The notes under the pieces: generated by a model | Seen by the model: only the letters and a program-made list of their open reading frames with translations | The model's database searches: none | What the model was told of the DNA's origin: nothing | In this document: one piece after another, positions 34,157 to 45,214 of the stretch | How the letters are laid out: every line of letters starts with the position of its first letter | How positions within the stretch are numbered: the first letter of the stretch is position 1 | Assembly: GCA_031761405.1 (NCBI GenBank) | Contig: JASEVX010000003.1 | Span: 16,471,139 to 16,535,138 of the forward strand | From: Serripes groenlandicus | Taxonomy: Eukaryota; Mollusca; Bivalvia; Cardiida; Cardiidae | Reading direction: 5' to 3' | Length of the DNA stretch: 64,000 nucleotides | Made by a program: the position numbers and the translations under genes

Positions 34157-34629
34157 ATTGCTTTGTAAACCTGCATTGGGAATGAAATATGTATCAAAAT
34201 ATGTAGAAAAGTAAGCCACATGAAAAGTTATTCCTATATCCAATTTGTTAAATAACCTCTATGTGTAATTTGTACAACTAATATGAATCATGAATATAAA
34301 TACAAAGCTGTATGCTGATTCCTACCTTGACAGAGCTATTGTCAAAAATGCCAGCATCATGTGAGGAACCAGGCCATCTAGCTACAATGTAAAATTGCTT
34401 TGTAAACCTGCATTGGGAATGAAATATGTATCAAAATATGTAAAAAAGTAAGCCACATGAAAAGTTATTCCTATATCCAATTTGTTAAATAACCTCTATG
34501 TGTAATTTGTACAACTAATATGAATCATGAATATAAATACAATGCTGTATGCTGATTCCTACCTTGACAGAGCTATTGTCAAAAATGCAGCATCATGTGA
34601 GGAACCAGGCCATCTAGCTACAATGTAAA
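34157..34629. repeat. 237-bp tandem duplication over a transposase exon end
   Basis: Copy 1 (34157-34393) and copy 2 (34394-34629) are almost identical. Each carries the 3' part of HARBI1-like exon 3 and its splice donor on the - strand. Copy 2, contiguous with the exon, has lost one G that copy 1 keeps (GATGCTG-CATT versus GATGCTGGCATT). Confidence 0.88.
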
Positions 34630-35840
34630 AGTTCCTCTTCAGCATCCTAATTTCATTTCTATTTTCAGGAAATCTGAAATGAAAATGAGAATATTTACTG
34701 GAGAAATCTTCTTTTACAATATTAATTTCTTTGTCTCATTTTTGTCTGACATTTCCTAAAATAACAAATTTTGAATAAAATGAATTGTTGAAAACTCTTA
34801 ATTAAATTCACAAGCAATTTCCATCCGGATGCATTGCCAATTAATGTTTTCATCACATTTAATGTATGCATATTCAGCAAGTTGCTCTGTAAGTAAGAGC
34901 AACTTCTAATCAATTTTCTTTTAAGCCTCTCCTTCTCTGTGCAAGTGGTTTGAAAATTGACATTGAATTGTTCGCATACACTAATACACTACAACTTACC
35001 TGATGTTATCTAAATGCCTATTGACACTAGATATAAAAGTGTGCAGGCACCGACTAACACTTGACCTGCTCACTCCATGAGTATCGGCCAACTCGGAATA
35101 AAAGGGCCCTTTTGCCAAAAATCTCAAGCAAACAAGCAGCTGAAATATAACATAGAATTTGTTGTATATTCATTCATTTTACATACACTTACAGTAAAGA
35201 CTACAAATTGTAAACATATATCTAACACATAAATACATTACTGTACATCTTTTTGCTACTATTCTTCATAAAAGGATCACAAATGAATTTTCACAACTGC
35301 CAATGTCAAATGACTTCAATTTTGAATTTCCAAGTCAAAATTTCTAAAAAATGAAAATAAAAAAATCTACCTTCAGTCAGATAACTTTTATTCAGTTTCT
35401 CCCTTTCTTTACTAATTAAAAGTCTATTTATGGTGTTGGAATATACAAGTCTGTATTTCCACAGGCACTGCAACATTATTTATTTCATGTCTCATTCACT
35501 CTCCTCAAAACCTACCCCTTAATACTCTCCATATTTTTTATATAATGATAAAGTATGGCCCATGAGGAATGTCAGACGATGTGAACCATGGACAATGTGA
35601 AGCGTGGATGATATGAGCCAATTCAAAATATAAATGTTCTACTCTTCTTATATCAATGCATTGCACCTCAATCAGGTGATTTTGGTTGCAAATTAGTAAC
35701 ACATTTGTGAAACCATCATGTTTTAGGGGTCTGACATCAGTCTATCATAGGCCTATTGTAATCATAACACATTTTCCAGTTAAATAATCATGACAATCAA
35801 CCCACCACAACTTGTTTTGATACAAGTAACAAGGATTGTT

Positions 35841-35996
35841 TGTTTATTGGGTTTTTACACCATTTTCAATAATATTTCAGTTATATCACGGCGACAGTTC
35901 AATTATTCACATGGTCGCAGTGCCGCGGCTGGGGTTGAACCCGTGACTCCCGGTTTCTAAAACCCTGACGCTAACCACTCGACCACGGCAGATTCC
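35841..35996 (-). repeat. Short tRNA-derived SINE (fourth head type)
   Basis: On the - strand: CTGCCGTGGTCGAGTGGTTAG (A box), GGGTTCAACCCC (B box) and, almost directly, the common tail CCGTGATATAACTGAAATATT. The central block of the other families is missing. Confidence 0.75.
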
Positions 35997-37214
35997 ACAA
36001 GTAACAAGGAATGTAATTGCTGATTGTAGTATATTGTAACATTATTGTTCATATTTGAAACAGACTATAGTTCTTTGTATCTGTCTCTCATAGCAGAGAA
36101 TTATAAATTGTATTTCTCTCCCAATTTATCTGTATCTTACTGCACCTCTAATACATACTGTAAACTAGTATTAAGACATTTCTACTTAGTAATGTTAAAA
36201 ATATTGTGGCCAGAGGAAATATTGCTAATAGACAAACGTGGAAGCCCATGGTTAGACAGCTTATGTATCTGACAAAAAAGGTTCTATTTTGCAAATGTAC
36301 AAAAAGGTGGTTAACATCGTCTTCATACCGCCTTTGAGCTGGCCAGAAACTTGTAGGCAATCTCTTGCCTACAGGAATTCGTCATACGTGACACATGACA
36401 TGAGCTGGCCAGAGACTTAATGGCATTCTTTTGTTTACAAGATTTTTTGACAGATATGACATGGTGCACGGTCCTTTGTCGAAATGTCTGACAATAAATG
36501 GTCATAAAAACTAATCAACAGAGTTAGTTGCAATTTTGTAACTCTGGACTCCGTTCTAAATGCATTAGCAAATGACATTTACATGTTAGGCTCTACCACC
36601 CGAAATTAAAACATATCCGAATGCGCATTTTTTTAAAATTTGATTCCACTCGGTGCAGTATTTTCACGCTAGTTTTAAAGAAAACACACTTATCCAGATT
36701 AAAAAAATGCACTTATCTCAAATTTACTCCTGATATATCCTCAATCTTTCAACTCGACATTATTTCAGTCATTAATTGTAAGATTTTAAAAATCGGGTGC
36801 CAGATTCCCCTTAGTCCTTCTGAGACATGCTGTCAAAAATGGAACTTCCGTCCAAAACAACAACTCAAGGGACATAAGTAAGTAAGCTTTGCCATTTGAG
36901 ATATCAAAGATACATCCCCTTTCGACACTACATATAGATCTAAATTGTGTTTTGTGTATCTACATACCTGTGTTTCGGGTGAAATCGTGTGTCCACCTCG
37001 AGAGGAATTTAACAGATCTTGGCCGACTAACTGCAGTAGTCGTTCAGCCCCCGTCCTGTCCAGACGATACCTGGACACAAAGTCCATATCCCGGACTCTG
37101 TCCATAGTCAATCTGGCCTTGAACTCTCTGTTGTGCCTCCTATTTCTCCTGTTTCTGACAATTACAGCAAGGAACGCGGCCATATTTGCGATGGAATGTA
37201 CACATTGCGAGAGG

Positions 37215-37366
37215 GTTTGAGCAAGCGCAAGTATTTGCGATTATTTTGCGATCTGCAGGTGCTTTTGCGATGCGATTTTTTTAATGAAACGGAAATAGTT
37301 TGCGATCTTGCGATTTGCGATAATAACATTAAAAATTTGCGATGCGATAGTTGATGAAACGGGCCC
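37215..37366 (-). repeat. Right terminal/subterminal repeats of the Harbinger element
   Basis: About eight TTTGCGAT-type motifs (GTATTTGCGATTATTTTGCG, TTTTGCGATGCGAT, AATTTGCGATGCGAT) precede the end GATGAAACGGGCCC. They mirror the left end. Confidence 0.78.
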
Positions 37367-37369
37367 ATG

Positions 37370-39913
37370 GATATGAATCTGTGTGAATGTATTTGTTTAC
37401 TACAAAATGTCAGTCAATGACAATATGTCCGATTTGTTGAATTTATTGAATACGGAATTATACCTTTGTCACATGACAATGCTTGTATCCGATTGAATAT
37501 ACCCATTACGTATTTCTTTATATATAACGTGTGTAATATAATATGACCGAATACTAGGAAAATGACGTCACGTCAGTGGTTTGACGTCATAACGTTAGTC
37601 CCAAAACCTGTAAATTTGGTCTACAAATATTGTAAACGTTAAATACATTTTACATATCTACATTTATTTCAGGTCTCTAATCCTATATATCAGTTGTTGT
37701 AAAATTCCTGTTTAAGTAAAACAAGTAGTTTTGGCATACATATATATCACCCAGAGCGTGGGTGATATGGATTTTATTTCACTGATAGAACACAGTATCT
37801 CATCACTTAGCATAAAATAAACACAAATATGTATTTTTTTTATTTATCCTTGTTTGAATATACGATGTTTACGAGCAAGAACTTATCTGTAAACGTTGCG
37901 AATAGGGTTTTGCATATTCACTATTGATTCTATAACGTTAAACAGAGGTTGGGATTTGTCCAACATGGCTGCTTCCAAATATTTGTTGATGTGAATGCAT
38001 GGTAAGAATTTATGATTTCTACGTTTGAAATGACTAAATTAAACCTGATATATTTTACAGAGAGTAAACGTGAAGTTAGAATAACAATTTAAATGTCTTG
38101 TTTAGATCGGAAGATACAGAATAGGTGTATGTAACGGTTCGGACTTTAACTAATAGATACTGTTAACTGTTAACAGACCGATTCCAAACAAATCGCCTAT
38201 ATTGTTTATAGCAACGCATATATATATATATATATATATGTTTCTTAGACTAAAAAATAAAAACCTTCATCTATCGTTGAAATAAATATTTACAGAACAC
38301 ACGAAGAAGGACGGTATATCAAATATGACCATAACGTATGGATATGAACGGCAATCAATAACAAATATTTTCAAATGTCATGTAAACGTTTTAAGTGATC
38401 TAAATTAATGCTTATCATTAAATTCGCCGTTTTTTTTTTAATTTAGAATATGTTAAAGATGCTAACTTGGATATGTGCTCATTTCATTTTATCAAATAAT
38501 GGAGTATTATGATCGGTTGAAGGACCTAAAACTAAAACAGCACTCACTTTCTTCTGAAGACAGTATTAAATGTTGTTCATGCATGACGCATTTTAATTTT
38601 ACCACCATGTAGTCAAACGTTATCTTTCAAAATGTTCAATCAGAAAATGTATCAAGACGTTGTAATACTACAGAAGAAATATAATACTAAAACGACATTT
38701 ACGAAGTGCGTGATTCATGACTCTGAACAGCAACTGCGCACGGCGTAATGCACTACTTTAAACAACATTCCTATGCCTAATGTAAATTAAGGCGAGTTCG
38801 ATCATCAACTAAAATGTATTACCGGTAGCGGCAATGCGCATGTACCCGATCGAACAGAGTCATGGCGGCGACTGAGAGGGTTGTTGTCCGTTTTTCGCAT
38901 AGGTATTCACTATTGATCTTTCCAATGGATTTGCGAAACAGCAGGAAGAAACTGCCAGCATGCAGTTTAAAAGCAGACAGTTCAGGTGTAAATAGATAAA
39001 TTAAATGGCGGAGAATTACAAGCTTCAGCATTTTCACGTTTATTCTGACACGGCCATCTTATTTCCAGAGAAACTTTAATAAACTTCAGCAAACTAGTAT
39101 GTCTGATAATTGTTTCTAAAATGATCCATATCCACTAACCTGAGTGATTTCCATCAAAGTCTGGTCAATATATATTATCTATAGTTTGTATTCCAACTCG
39201 CCCTAACAAGTCCATGTATCACAGGTACACAGCGAGTCATTCCCCAGCTCACCCCTAACAGTAGTCTTAAACTAAAGGGAGTGTTGGTTGGTATTTAGGA
39301 GCAAATTAGTCGGTAAAGGGAGTTATTGTCGGTATGAGTAAAAACTTTGTAAAGGGAGTAATTGTCGGTTTGAGCAGACAATAGGTAAAGAGCATTAAGT
39401 CGGTTTGAGTTAAAACTCGGGAGCACAATCCACGGTGACGTATCATTTCCTCGGTATCGTATGGCATCGTTAAACCGTAACATCCATCATAATATTTCCG
39501 TCTAAACAATGTTTTTCTGTTTTATCGTTTAACTTAGGCACATATGTGAAAGTAGGTTAACAAATAGTGGTTTTCAAACAATGATCATAATATAGTGTCG
39601 TTCAGCTAAAGTTTCATTTGTAGTATAGCGGTATACAATATAGTGTACATTATAGCTTTATTATCATTTGAAGTATGCCTTTTTAACTCACCACCTTTAA
39701 AGACATCTATTATCTTTCCACAATTATAAACACAATAAATGGGCCACTAAATCGAAATTCATCTATTGCGTTATTCAGTATTCCCATTAAAATTTATGTT
39801 GAAAGTTCGAGAAATATTCTTGATTTCCCATTATTATCATTAACACGTTTGCTCGATTTTCTTTTAGAGTTTTTTGACCCCTCTTCATCGGCGGTCTTTA
39901 CTTGTCTGAAGAA
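37370..39913. other. No gene seen; AT-rich, (TA)n at 38219-38239
   Basis: I found no exon. A (TA)n run lies at 38219-38239. A single 44-base unit, GCACGGCGTAATGCACTAC..., lies at 38731-38772 and is the monomer of the array at 53213-53790. Weak short repeats 'aaagggagt.attgtcggt' lie at 39277-39420. Confidence 0.5.
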
Positions 39914-40327
39914 TTAAAGCAAACGTTTGTTTAACATATGTAAATAGTCAATGAAAAAATCATTCAGAAAAAATGATTTATAATATAAATTATTAAGCAC
40001 AATAAGTTGATGTATTTCATCCATTTTTACAATAAAGTTAACAAGGTCTTGGTATAAAACATCACACATAAAAAAGTCAAAGGTAAGGATAAGAAAATCT
40101 ATATAAAATAAATTATAAAAAAAGCCAGCATCTGCAGATATATTGCTTAGAATTTCCAAACAACCTTCAAGATTATTCATACATGGACACTGTAATTCAT
40201 TTTCGAAAATTTTAATAGTTCTGTCTGAGCACAAGTAATTATCAATCAACTGTTCAGGGTTGTATTTATGAATATTTTCAAACACTCTTGAACGAATTAT
40301 TAATGCGTTCTTCTTATTTATATCCAT
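39914..40327 (-). CDS. Hypothetical protein, 137 aa
   Basis: This is an intact frame from MDINKKNALIIRSRVFENI to TAA in very AT-rich sequence. It is predicted mostly helical, with no signal peptide. Five amphipathic segments can be traced, and their spacing resembles a CARD/death-fold bundle (NPEQLIDNYL, TIKIFENEL, LEGCLEILSNIS), but no diagnostic residue proves this. It has no recognisable neighbours. Random ORFs of 120-140 codons also occur elsewhere here (15640-16014, 56712-57107), so it may be chance. Confidence 0.3.
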   Translation of the reverse strand: MDINKKNALIIRSRVFENIHKYNPEQLIDNYLCSDRTIKIFENELQCPCMNNLEGCLEILSNISADAGFFYNLFYIDFLILTFDFFMCDVLYQDLVNFIVKMDEIHQLIVLNNLYYKSFFLNDFFIDYLHMLNKRLL

Positions 40328-40895
40328 AGCGAGACTTTCATAGGCAAAGTGCGTGTAAATCTGTTTTCTTATATGAGACTCTTATTCTAAAACGTTGACT
40401 TTTCTTATAAGAGTCTAAAGTTCACGTAAACAGTTAACGACCTGAAGTGTTATATAAAGAATTGAAGATACACGTGCTAGGTAAAAACTTGTTTACATCC
40501 AACTCTTTATGGGTTACTAGGTTAATGCCAAAAATAGGTCATTTTAATATATAAAGAGTATCTCTTTCCAATTGTCAGATGAAATATATAATGGCCTTAT
40601 TCGTTTTAAAGGTAAAATATAACACTTGAACATTACTTCACATTGTATTTATTAACCCCTCCGCCCCGAATACCTTATAGTGTATTAAAAACAGTGAGAA
40701 GTTAAAATCCGTTTTATATAAAATGATTATACTGAATAGCGGAACATTTGAGAAAGAGTTATCTGGGAAGTTGACTTAACACATTATATGAGACGCTGAG
40801 TTTTTAAATTGTATGAAAGGTTAGCACTTTTATTATATCTAGGGCTGATCCCTTTCCAAATATAGGCGTCTTTTAACGCATCAGACATCTTTTTG
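40328..40895. other. No gene seen
   Basis: AT-rich spacer without repeats or exons that I can support. Confidence 0.35.
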
Positions 40896-41086
40896 CCGTG
40901 TGTTCCATAGTAAACACAATATAAACAGTTTAAGCTATGCCTATCAAACGGAACGAAACCTACCTGTTTTATGAATGGAAAACAGGTAGAACATGTTTGG
41001 TTAACCGACTAAGGAACGGTATATCGACAAAACCTATATAGGTTTCGCAAAACAGGTTTTGAGTTTTGTGACTATGGAACACATGG
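40896..41086. mobile_element. 191-bp MITE-like element
   Basis: The ends CCGTGTGTTCCATAGT (40896-40911) and ACTATGGAACACATGG (41071-41086) are inverted repeats matching at 15 of 16. Between them, AACAGGT and AAACCTATATAGGTTT add internal symmetry. No target-site duplication is apparent. Confidence 0.6.
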
Positions 41087-41354
41087 CTGTTCTTGATTGA
41101 TAATTAACGTTAACCTTTTGGAAACAATATGCCAAAAAATCTAAATGTTTTAACCGTCTCATTTAAAAAAAAAATAGAGTTTGAAATTCCCAACCACCTA
41201 TTTCAGCCGTGACTGCAAGTAATAAAATCTTCAAAGAAGCTAATATTTATGTATAGAAATATTTTTAATTACTTTTTAATTCAAAGTACAATATACTCTT
41301 CTGTAAAAAGTGTTTTCTAATGAAAACAAGGAAGAAAAAAAGAAATAAAAAGTG

Positions 41355-41434
41355 TGCTTCTGGAGGGATTCGAACCACTACCTTGAAACCCTAAAATATT
41401 TGAAGTCCTGCGCTTAACAACATAGGCTAAAGCA
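41355..41434 (-). tRNA. tRNA-Leu(CAA)-like sequence, probably a pseudogene
   Basis: On the - strand an 80-base tRNA-like unit begins TGCTTTAGCC and ends CCAGAAGCA, with D-arm-like GTTGTTAAGCGC, anticodon-loop-like CTTCAAAT (CAA), an extended variable arm, and B box GGTTCGAATCC. Six acceptor pairs form. A TTTTT Pol III terminator follows within 10 bases. The 3' side of the anticodon stem pairs badly, so function is doubtful. Confidence 0.4.
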
Positions 41435-41474
41435 TTAAAATTGAAGAGTTTCAAGTAGAGGTTTTCATTACGCT

Positions 41475-41733
41475 CCTACTACCTTAAATCACGGCGGCCA
41501 GTTCACCTACTCATGCATTTCCTGTTTTTCTCACTCCAGTACTCCACACAACAATCTCCCCAAACAACTGGCTGCTTTTCAACATATACTTAGCCCATTG
41601 GTGGAGGATGAATGACGCATGTAGCATTGACTTTTGTCAATCCCCGGAAAGAAATTTCGCCTGGCCGAGATTCGAACTCACAACCCCTGGATTGACAGCC
41701 CACGTCGCTACAGACTGAGCTACCAGGACTCCG
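41475..41733 (-). repeat. tRNA-derived SINE (CAAT-tail family), tail truncated
   Basis: Head and central part match 57723-58013 closely (TGAGCTACC, TCGAACTCACAACCCCTGG, GGTGGAGGATGAATGACGCA). The last about 40 bases of the tail are missing. Confidence 0.8.
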
Positions 41734-42518
41734 CTCTTTGAAATAGGAACTAGCGTTTAAACTTCGAGATTGTCTACATAATATGGAAGAGTATGCTAAC
41801 CAAATATCTGTAGAACAGGTACTTTTTTAATATTGTTTTTACTTAGATAGTTTCATATATGTAAATAAAACAATTATCTTGAAAAAAAGTCAATATAAAC
41901 TTTTAGAAATTACATAAACTGTTAAATTCTATCAATGAACTTATGGATACTTTATATCTTTTTTCAGAATATCGCTGCTTCTACCAAAGACCAAGACGAT
42001 ATGTTAAAACAGCATTTCAGTGCGAAATCATTAGAAAGCGTAACAACGATCGAAGGAAGTCCTTCAACTTCAGACCCCAACAGGATATTAGAGTGGTATA
42101 TCAAAGCACTGGAAATCGCTATCAGCCCTATTATTTAAAAAAATTATAACCGTTACTAACCAGATTGATCATAAAATTTAAGGCAAGATAATTAAATAAT
42201 GACAGCAGTGAAAAAGGGAAGACTTAAACATATATTTTGTGATACTTGTAAGAAGTGGATGAATGAATATAACGTCAGTTGTCACTTAAAAAGTAATCTT
42301 CAATCCACCATAAAAAAAGTATAAGAAAAAACGGAAATGTAAAGTGACATCCGTTATAAAGAAGTCTAAAGCAAAAGGAACACTTAAATTAGGTAAACAA
42401 CAAAATATTATATAAACCAAGATACATAAAACGCCGGGAAAACAATATGAACTTATGTTATACAAGGTAGTACGTTAGTACGTTAACAAAGTGTTCTCAC
42501 GATCATGATAATATATAA

Positions 42519-42860
42519 TTGGAAGGATGCATCAACTTACAAAATAGTCAAAAGTCTCCACCCGATATATTTCAAAAGGCAAAACATAAACTGTTTGAAG
42601 AAGAACAAGAGCGACAAAATATAATGTTAATGATTGGGTTCATGACTTGTTATATCACTGTGAAAAAGACAACAACGACACTTTTGCATGAAACTGGTCT
42701 GAACGAGTTAAATGCATCTACAGACTTCCCGATGAACTTATTGAGCGGTAGTTTACATAGATCTAAAGATACATGTGACGACCCTCATTTTAATCGGATT
42801 TCAAGGTATAAATGTGCCGTCTGCAATCCAACCAGTTATAAAGACTATGAACAATGGTAA
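42519..42860 (+). CDS. Hypothetical protein, 113 aa, in the virus-like element
   Basis: The frame from MEGCINLQNSQKSPPDIFQ to a stop after KCAVCNPTSYKDYEQW is intact. It contains a charged helix (KHKLFEEEQERQNI) and a C-x-x-C pair near its end. I do not recognise it. It may be an unrelated chance frame or part of the element's capsid region. Confidence 0.25.
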   Translation: MEGCINLQNSQKSPPDIFQKAKHKLFEEEQERQNIMLMIGFMTCYITVKKTTTTLLHETGLNELNASTDFPMNLLSGSLHRSKDTCDDPHFNRISRYKCAVCNPTSYKDYEQW

Positions 42861-42950
42861 CATGAATTCGTGTGATACTGTACTGTAAGGTCAACGTATA
42901 AAATCGGAATAGTATACAGCATATAAAGATCGTCTACAAACCTATCATCA

Positions 42951-43160
42951 TTGGCCAAAGCAAATGAAATAAGTACGCGCTTTTTTTACATTAAAGAAGG
43001 AGATATTGTTGAATGTTGCGCATTTATGAAACTAACTGGTACTGGTGAGAGGGAAACGAACATCGACTGGTTCGACAAAACAGCTCATTCAGGTTTTCAA
43101 TCTCGATGGAATAACTGTGTTGACAAAGAAGCTTTTCCTTCAATAAATATGGATATTTAA
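42951..43160 (+). CDS. Hypothetical protein fragment, 69 aa
   Basis: This short frame has soluble, protein-like composition (YIKEGDIVECCAFMKLTGTG). It lies downstream of the previous ORF in the same orientation and before the repeat block at 43230. No family is recognised. Confidence 0.2.
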   Translation: MAKANEISTRFFYIKEGDIVECCAFMKLTGTGERETNIDWFDKTAHSGFQSRWNNCVDKEAFPSINMDI

Positions 43161-43229
43161 TAGTGTTTAACATGGAAAGTAAAAATATATTGTTACTACA
43201 ATCCTATTTTGACTTTTGTTACGCACAGG

Positions 43230-43925
43230 AAATACTTTTAAGCAAGAGTCCAAAGAAGGCCAGTATCGCTCCACGGCCTTAAGGCAAAAATCAAATCTCC
43301 AAACAGCCATCTTTTTTATCAACCACCATGGCTCAAAGGAATCTTGTAGAGTGTCACCCAATGAATGTTTCTGCAAACTTATTTGAAAATCGGTCTGACA
43401 CTTTCGGAGGACAGGATATTTTAAGTTTTCACACTATAGCAATATAAGGCAAAATAGCACCACCCCTGGCGGCCATATTTCACAACCAATCAACATCACT
43501 TGAAGGAATATGATAGAAGGTCAGCCTAGGAACATTTTACAAAATTATTTGAATATCAATCAGACACTTTCGGAGGTGAAGATTTTTTAAGTTTTCTCTT
43601 TAGCCATATAAGGTGAAATAGCCCCGCCCTCCGGCGGCCATGTTTTTCGACCAATCAACATAGCTTGAAGGAATCTGATAGAGGGTCACCCAGTGAACAT
43701 TTCTACGAAATTATTTGGAAATCGGTTGAACACTTTCCGAGAAGAAGATTTCTTAAGTTTTTACTATAGCTATAAAAGGCAAAATAGCCCTGCCCCCTGG
43801 CGGCCATGTTTTTCAACCAATCAACATTTTTTGAAGGAATCTAGAAGGGTCACCCAAGGAAAATTTCTACAAAATTATTTGAAAATCGGCCTGACACTTT
43901 CGGATTTTTTTTTTTCACGTTTTCG
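43230..43925 (+). repeat. Pearl-core tandem repeats (about 165-175 bp)
   Basis: Four units share AAAATAGCCCCGCCC-like, GGCGGCCATGTTTTTC, ACCAATCAACAT and 'agggtcaccca' blocks. No element ends are seen. They interrupt the virus-like region. Confidence 0.7.
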
Positions 43926-44391
43926 CTATTTTTTTCGTTTGGTTTAACATGGAAATCAGATTTTGGATGGAACAAAACAAAATAAATAAATTTATCTATG
44001 AAACTCGTGCTGCTGGAAAAGAGACTTTCATGAAATATATCTCTATGTATTATATATCAACTTTGCGCATTATATATATCTCTATTTATTATAACTATAG
44101 TTGTCTAGAAATAAAGAAGTAATTAAAATCAATCATTCTGTTTTTTACTCGTCCTATCCTAATCAATCATTCTGGTTTTTACTCGTCCCATCCTAGAATA
44201 TAAATAAAGGATTTACAGTCATTTTTGAATCATTTCATACAAAACTTTATAATGGAAGCTGTTGTAAAGTTGGAAGTATATTATACTTCTAAAGTAATTG
44301 GGTAGTAAACTTTTCATAGACTGATAATTATTTTTTAGAAATGATATACGAAAAACATATCTAACGACTGTAAATCCTTTAGTTATTTTCA

Positions 44392-44870
44392 GGACCTAGT
44401 AATGTTAGATAAAGCACATTTGTGTTCCAACTATTTAAAGAAGCCGACGGAGCTTTCACAAGACCGATGAAAGCGATTTACTACTGTTATAGCGTCGGTC
44501 AGCCTTTATTTGCGAAAATGAAGCAGACAATTCCGAACATCATATTCTACGAAGGTCTTTCCACTAAAACCGAGCTTGAAACGTGGCATATGAATGAACC
44601 AAGAGAAAAAGTCTTAGTCATCGATGATCTTATGACAGAGTCGGGATGTTGTCAGCATATATTGCAAATATGCGCACCATTTTAAGTTCTTTTGCTTACT
44701 GATTTGTAAAAAACGTTTCTTGTCCCGGAAGGGAATTTACCATCAGTCTGAACACTCAGTATGTTATGGATGCCTACAGAAAAGCTATCAATGCTAAATA
44801 CGGTTATCTGCTTATAAATCTTTCACTACATTCCGACCGAAGTATAATTAAGGAGCATGATCTTACCTTC
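44392..44870 (+). pseudogene. Packaging ATPase (HerA/FtsK-like), broken
   Basis: The readable block 44422-44685 holds IYYCYSVGQPLFAKMKQTIP, the strand of the central ATPase sheet, and VLVIDDLM, the Walker-B-like motif. Just upstream in the same frame a P-loop-like stretch is interrupted by TAA at 44410-44412. Downstream, after stops and a frame change, a C-terminal piece with YGYLLINLSLHSD is recognisable (to about 44870). The middle is deleted or scrambled. In the intact family this ATPase drives genome packaging into the capsid. It is non-functional here. Confidence 0.65.
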
Positions 44871-44943
44871 GCTGTTAACAAGTATCTATCAATCTGTGTA
44901 AGACATAAAACATTTTAATGAAAAGCAAAAGGACTTTTTACGT

Positions 44944-45159
44944 TTGCTTCTTAATAGTTCTCATAAACAGCGTAAACTATTGATTGAAAATATTGAAAAG
45001 ACTCAGATTAAAGCAATTGTACAAATTGTGTATTATGTAATGCTCGGCATTCGTCCACTATCTTATGAAGAGAAAAAACATCTGACAAGACGAAAAACGA
45101 TTATTCGTCAATTTATTAGCAAAGGGATTTCTTGGAAAAGTAGAAAATATTGCTGTTGA
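44944..45159 (+). CDS. Small conserved protein of Polinton/adintovirus-like elements
   Basis: 71 codons include SSHKQRKLLIENIEKTQIKA and LSYEEKKHLTRRKTIIRQFI. This lysine-rich, helical sequence with a 'PLxxEEKKxLxRxKxxIRxLxxK' pattern recurs beside packaging-ATPase and polymerase genes in such elements. Its role is unproven (a virion core or minor capsid part has been suggested). The frame is intact but ends early for the family. Confidence 0.55.
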   Translation: MLLNSSHKQRKLLIENIEKTQIKAIVQIVYYVMLGIRPLSYEEKKHLTRRKTIIRQFISKGISWKSRKYCC

Positions 45160-45214
45160 AATATTTAAACTATATTTTACCCTTCATAAATTCGGTTAAA
45201 ATCGATCTTAAGAA

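Larger units (their letters stand above)
32056..37183 (-). pseudogene. HARBI1-like Harbinger transposase, five exons, damaged
   Basis: Exon 1 (37183-36968) includes FVSRYRLDRTGAERLLQLVG and ends ETQ|gtatgt. Exon 2 (35139-35000) has a helix-turn-helix, ELADTHGVSRSSVSRCLHTF. Exon 3 (34673-34563) runs FPENRNEIRMLKRNFYIVAR into WPGSSHDA. Exon 4 (33287-33106) has VVILGDSG, a stop where Tyr is expected, then RPYLLTPI and VVVERTFGILKMRF. Exon 5 (32272-32056) ends in an Asp-rich tail. All phases fit. The second catalytic Asp (GDSG) and the Glu (VERTF) are present. The block between NFY and IVARWPG that normally carries the first catalytic Asp is missing, and the total, about 289 codons, is some 60 short. 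TAA at 33237-33239 and a one-base deletion in exon 3 also break it. The product would have been a DDE nuclease for excision and integration. Confidence 0.82.
22251..37366. mobile_element. 15.1-kb PIF/Harbinger-type DNA transposon
   Basis: The left end GACAGCGTTTCATCAA (22251) and the complement of the right end, GGGCCCGTTTCATCAA (37366), match ungapped at 12 of 16 positions. Both continue into dense GCGAT/ATCGC motifs. ATG lies just outside each end (22248-22250, 37367-37369), fitting the 3-bp duplication of Harbinger elements, though the outer right base pairs are partly palindromic. Inside, a Myb/SANT-like gene starts 250 bp from the left end and a HARBI1-like transposase gene starts 183 bp from the right end, and they converge. 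This two-gene plan is characteristic of the superfamily. Nested SINEs, pearl-type elements and MITEs account for much of the length; an assembly gap lies at 31720-31919. Confidence 0.82.
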
